A stretch of 64,000 nucleotides of DNA from Mesorhizobium sp. NFR06 (GTDB taxonomy: Bacteria > Pseudomonadota > Alphaproteobacteria > Rhizobiales > Rhizobiaceae): positions 744,001-808,000 of the forward strand of contig NZ_FOVT01000001.1 in assembly GCF_900115245.1 (NCBI RefSeq). Direction: 5' to 3'. How positions within the stretch are numbered: the stretch's first letter is position 1; every line of letters begins with the position of its first letter. This document shows positions 63,701 to 64,000 of the stretch, piece after piece. The notes under the pieces were generated by a model. The model had not been told where the DNA came from, did not search any database, and saw nothing but the letters and a program-made list of their open reading frames with translations. The position numbers and the translations under genes were made by a program.

Positions 63701-64000
63701 TGGTGCGGTGTTTCTTGAGCAATCCCAGGAATGCGAGCCAACTCGCCTTGTCGCGTTCGCGATCCGACTCCTGCGTCGTGTAGCGGCCGGCGGTATCGAT
63801 CAGCACGGCTTCGTCGGTGAACCACCAGTCGCATGAGCGCGTGCCGCCGACGCCGGCCACCGGCTGCGCGCCGTCGGAGCCGGCAAGCGGAAATTTCAGC
63901 CCGGAATTGACCAGCGCCGTCGTCTTTCCGGCGCCTGGCGGGCCGATGATGATGTACCAGGGAATGTCATAGAGGAAATTGCGCTTGCCGCTCGTTCGCT
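60765..64000 (-). CDS. tssM: Type VI secretion membrane protein TssM (IcmF/VasK), 5' end outside the window
   Basis: At least 1,078 residues are visible; the frame is open to base 64000, so the N-terminal part is missing. Walker A GPPGAGKTT lies near 63919-63945, then GGTRSCDWWFTDEAVLIDTAGRY (IcmF nucleotide site) and ILAISLADLIGFDDQQL, then FTKADLV. A membrane helix (ITLAALAALGVLGLSF) separates the cytosolic part from the large periplasmic IcmF region ending in a beta-rich C-terminus. TssM joins TssL and TssJ to form the type VI trans-envelope complex. It is the first visible gene of the operon that continues with the phosphatase, kinase, DUF1036 and M23 genes. Confidence 0.94.
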   Translation of the reverse strand, partial: RTSGKRNFLYDIPWYIIIGPPGAGKTTALVNSGLKFPLAGSDGAQPVAGVGGTRSCDWWFTDEAVLIDTAGRYTTQESDRERDKASWLAFLGLLKKHRTRQPINGVILAISLADLIGFDDQQLEANVTEIRSRLRELHETLKIQFPVYLLFTKADLVSGFMEYFGDFDEARRRKVWGATFQTADRTRNMAGEAPAEFDGLARRLAEEVADRLQEEADPVARIALFGFPAQFGALKDRITRFVGSLFDVSRSQVNVSLRGLYFSSGTQEGTPFDQVLGAIGRSFGNASQAHLSGTGKSFFLHNLLANVIFPESGWVSFDRAAERRSRLARFGGLAAITLAALAALGVLGLSFSANKSLIASTRQAMAHYRDSADSLLKSTTVTDVDLENVIDPLDQLRNLPAGFENAEQGKPIEETFGLSQRERLLSASRTAYRQALERTFRSRLLVQAERTIQARMADPIALYEPLKIYLMLGGKAPKVDDELIVSWMKQDWEENRYPGENNREGRAQLEKHLRAMLALDDAYDPVFELNQPLVEAAQRSLGRMSLADRASAQIKSAVYAARLQDFSVAAKAGPEAQLLFERVDGSELADLRVPGLYTRVGFNRFFLPQLARIAQMLVDDQWVLGGGGEQGGIDQDLARLGPELIDRYGKEFAGAWNGVLDQLKLKAMLKDKPQYLALSAVASAGSPLDQLFTAIADETALTKDGTAAEDETGTAQQDPAGIAKGLARIGLQIAGGKSQSRAGASSAVAQNAGASVEAQFRSFQALVGGAAGRRPLDALTQNFHDIFQSLKLAADIPSQTERVNANLQLQISTLRANVSRLPKPLARMVNAAADEFEGNVAEASVANLNQILDQTVTRACEEAVNGRYPFAGDATEDMSMADFAKLFAPGGLMDRFFAQNLAPLIDMTGQEWAWKQDTRSSKDLAKSTLKAFQAAAEIRSAFFPSGGSTPSVSITFTPTSLNSEADSAVLNVDGQTVQSAQAGNAPSTVTWPSGAASGSASLSLVPEMPGRDSALKFEGPWALKRLLDKATITGDGANTEARFVIGGRDVAYTIQAGSGANPFLLPALSGFSCPKAF

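Noticed and set aside
61977..63836. 619-codon plus-strand frame over tssM
   Set aside because: Antisense of tssM, which has Walker and IcmF motifs.

Overview
The window is high-GC DNA with the gene content and short palindromic intergenic repeats of a soil alphaproteobacterium of the Rhizobiales. Mesorhizobium or a close relative is the best guess, from rhizobial-type rhamnose (rhaRSTPQUK/rhaDI), dctABD and ehu/eut loci; this is inference, since no rRNA or marker gene is present. I see no tRNA, rRNA, CRISPR array, transposase or prophage. Both edges cut genes: rhaK at base 1 and tssM at base 64000.

Layout. (1) 1-10610: a complete L-rhamnose regulon. rhaR, rhaS, rhaT, rhaP, rhaQ, rhaU/rhaM and rhaK run leftward, and rhaD and rhaI run rightward from a shared divergent promoter. 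(2) 10698-12891: periplasmic gamma-glutamyltransferase and a small membrane protein. (3) 13051-17840: the C4-dicarboxylate system, dctBD divergent from dctA, with a perfect sigma-54 promoter, a dyad that fits a DctD site, and a strong terminator after dctA. (4) 18016-22139: a histidine phosphatase, an RsuA-type pseudouridine synthase, two unknown small proteins and a sugar-nucleotide epimerase. (5) 22287-30657: an MFS carrier divergent from a bo-type quinol oxidase operon (cyoABCD), followed without a break by SURF1 and a RegB/RegA-like redox two-component pair. (6) 30691-45579: a full ectoine uptake and catabolism locus. enuR, ehuABCD, eutABC, doeA and doeB run leftward; an AsnC-type regulator, doeC, doeD and an extra dehydrogenase run rightward.

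(7) 45855-64000 is the least ordinary part. Three secreted caspase-fold proteins with different C-terminal modules (Sel1 repeats, a CXXCH haem-c-like motif, a peptidoglycan-binding-like domain) are mixed with two OmpA-type proteins (one a YceI-OmpA fusion), a poly-glycine lipoprotein and an unrecognised protein. They sit next to a leftward operon of tssM, a PP2C phosphatase, a Ser/Thr kinase, a DUF1036 protein and a large M23-endopeptidase/lysozyme-like fusion. TssM plus a PppA/PpkA pair marks this as the edge of a type VI secretion locus with threonine-phosphorylation control. The caspase, OmpA and peptidoglycan-hydrolase proteins look like an envelope module attached to it; that link is inferred from gene order.

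Several families of short palindromic repeats lie between genes. Two copies of one ~105-bp repeat provide the stop codons of unrelated genes, a 41-bp-arm inverted repeat seems to provide the ribosome binding site of eutB, and a 138-bp element with perfect 21-bp ends lies between doeC and doeD.
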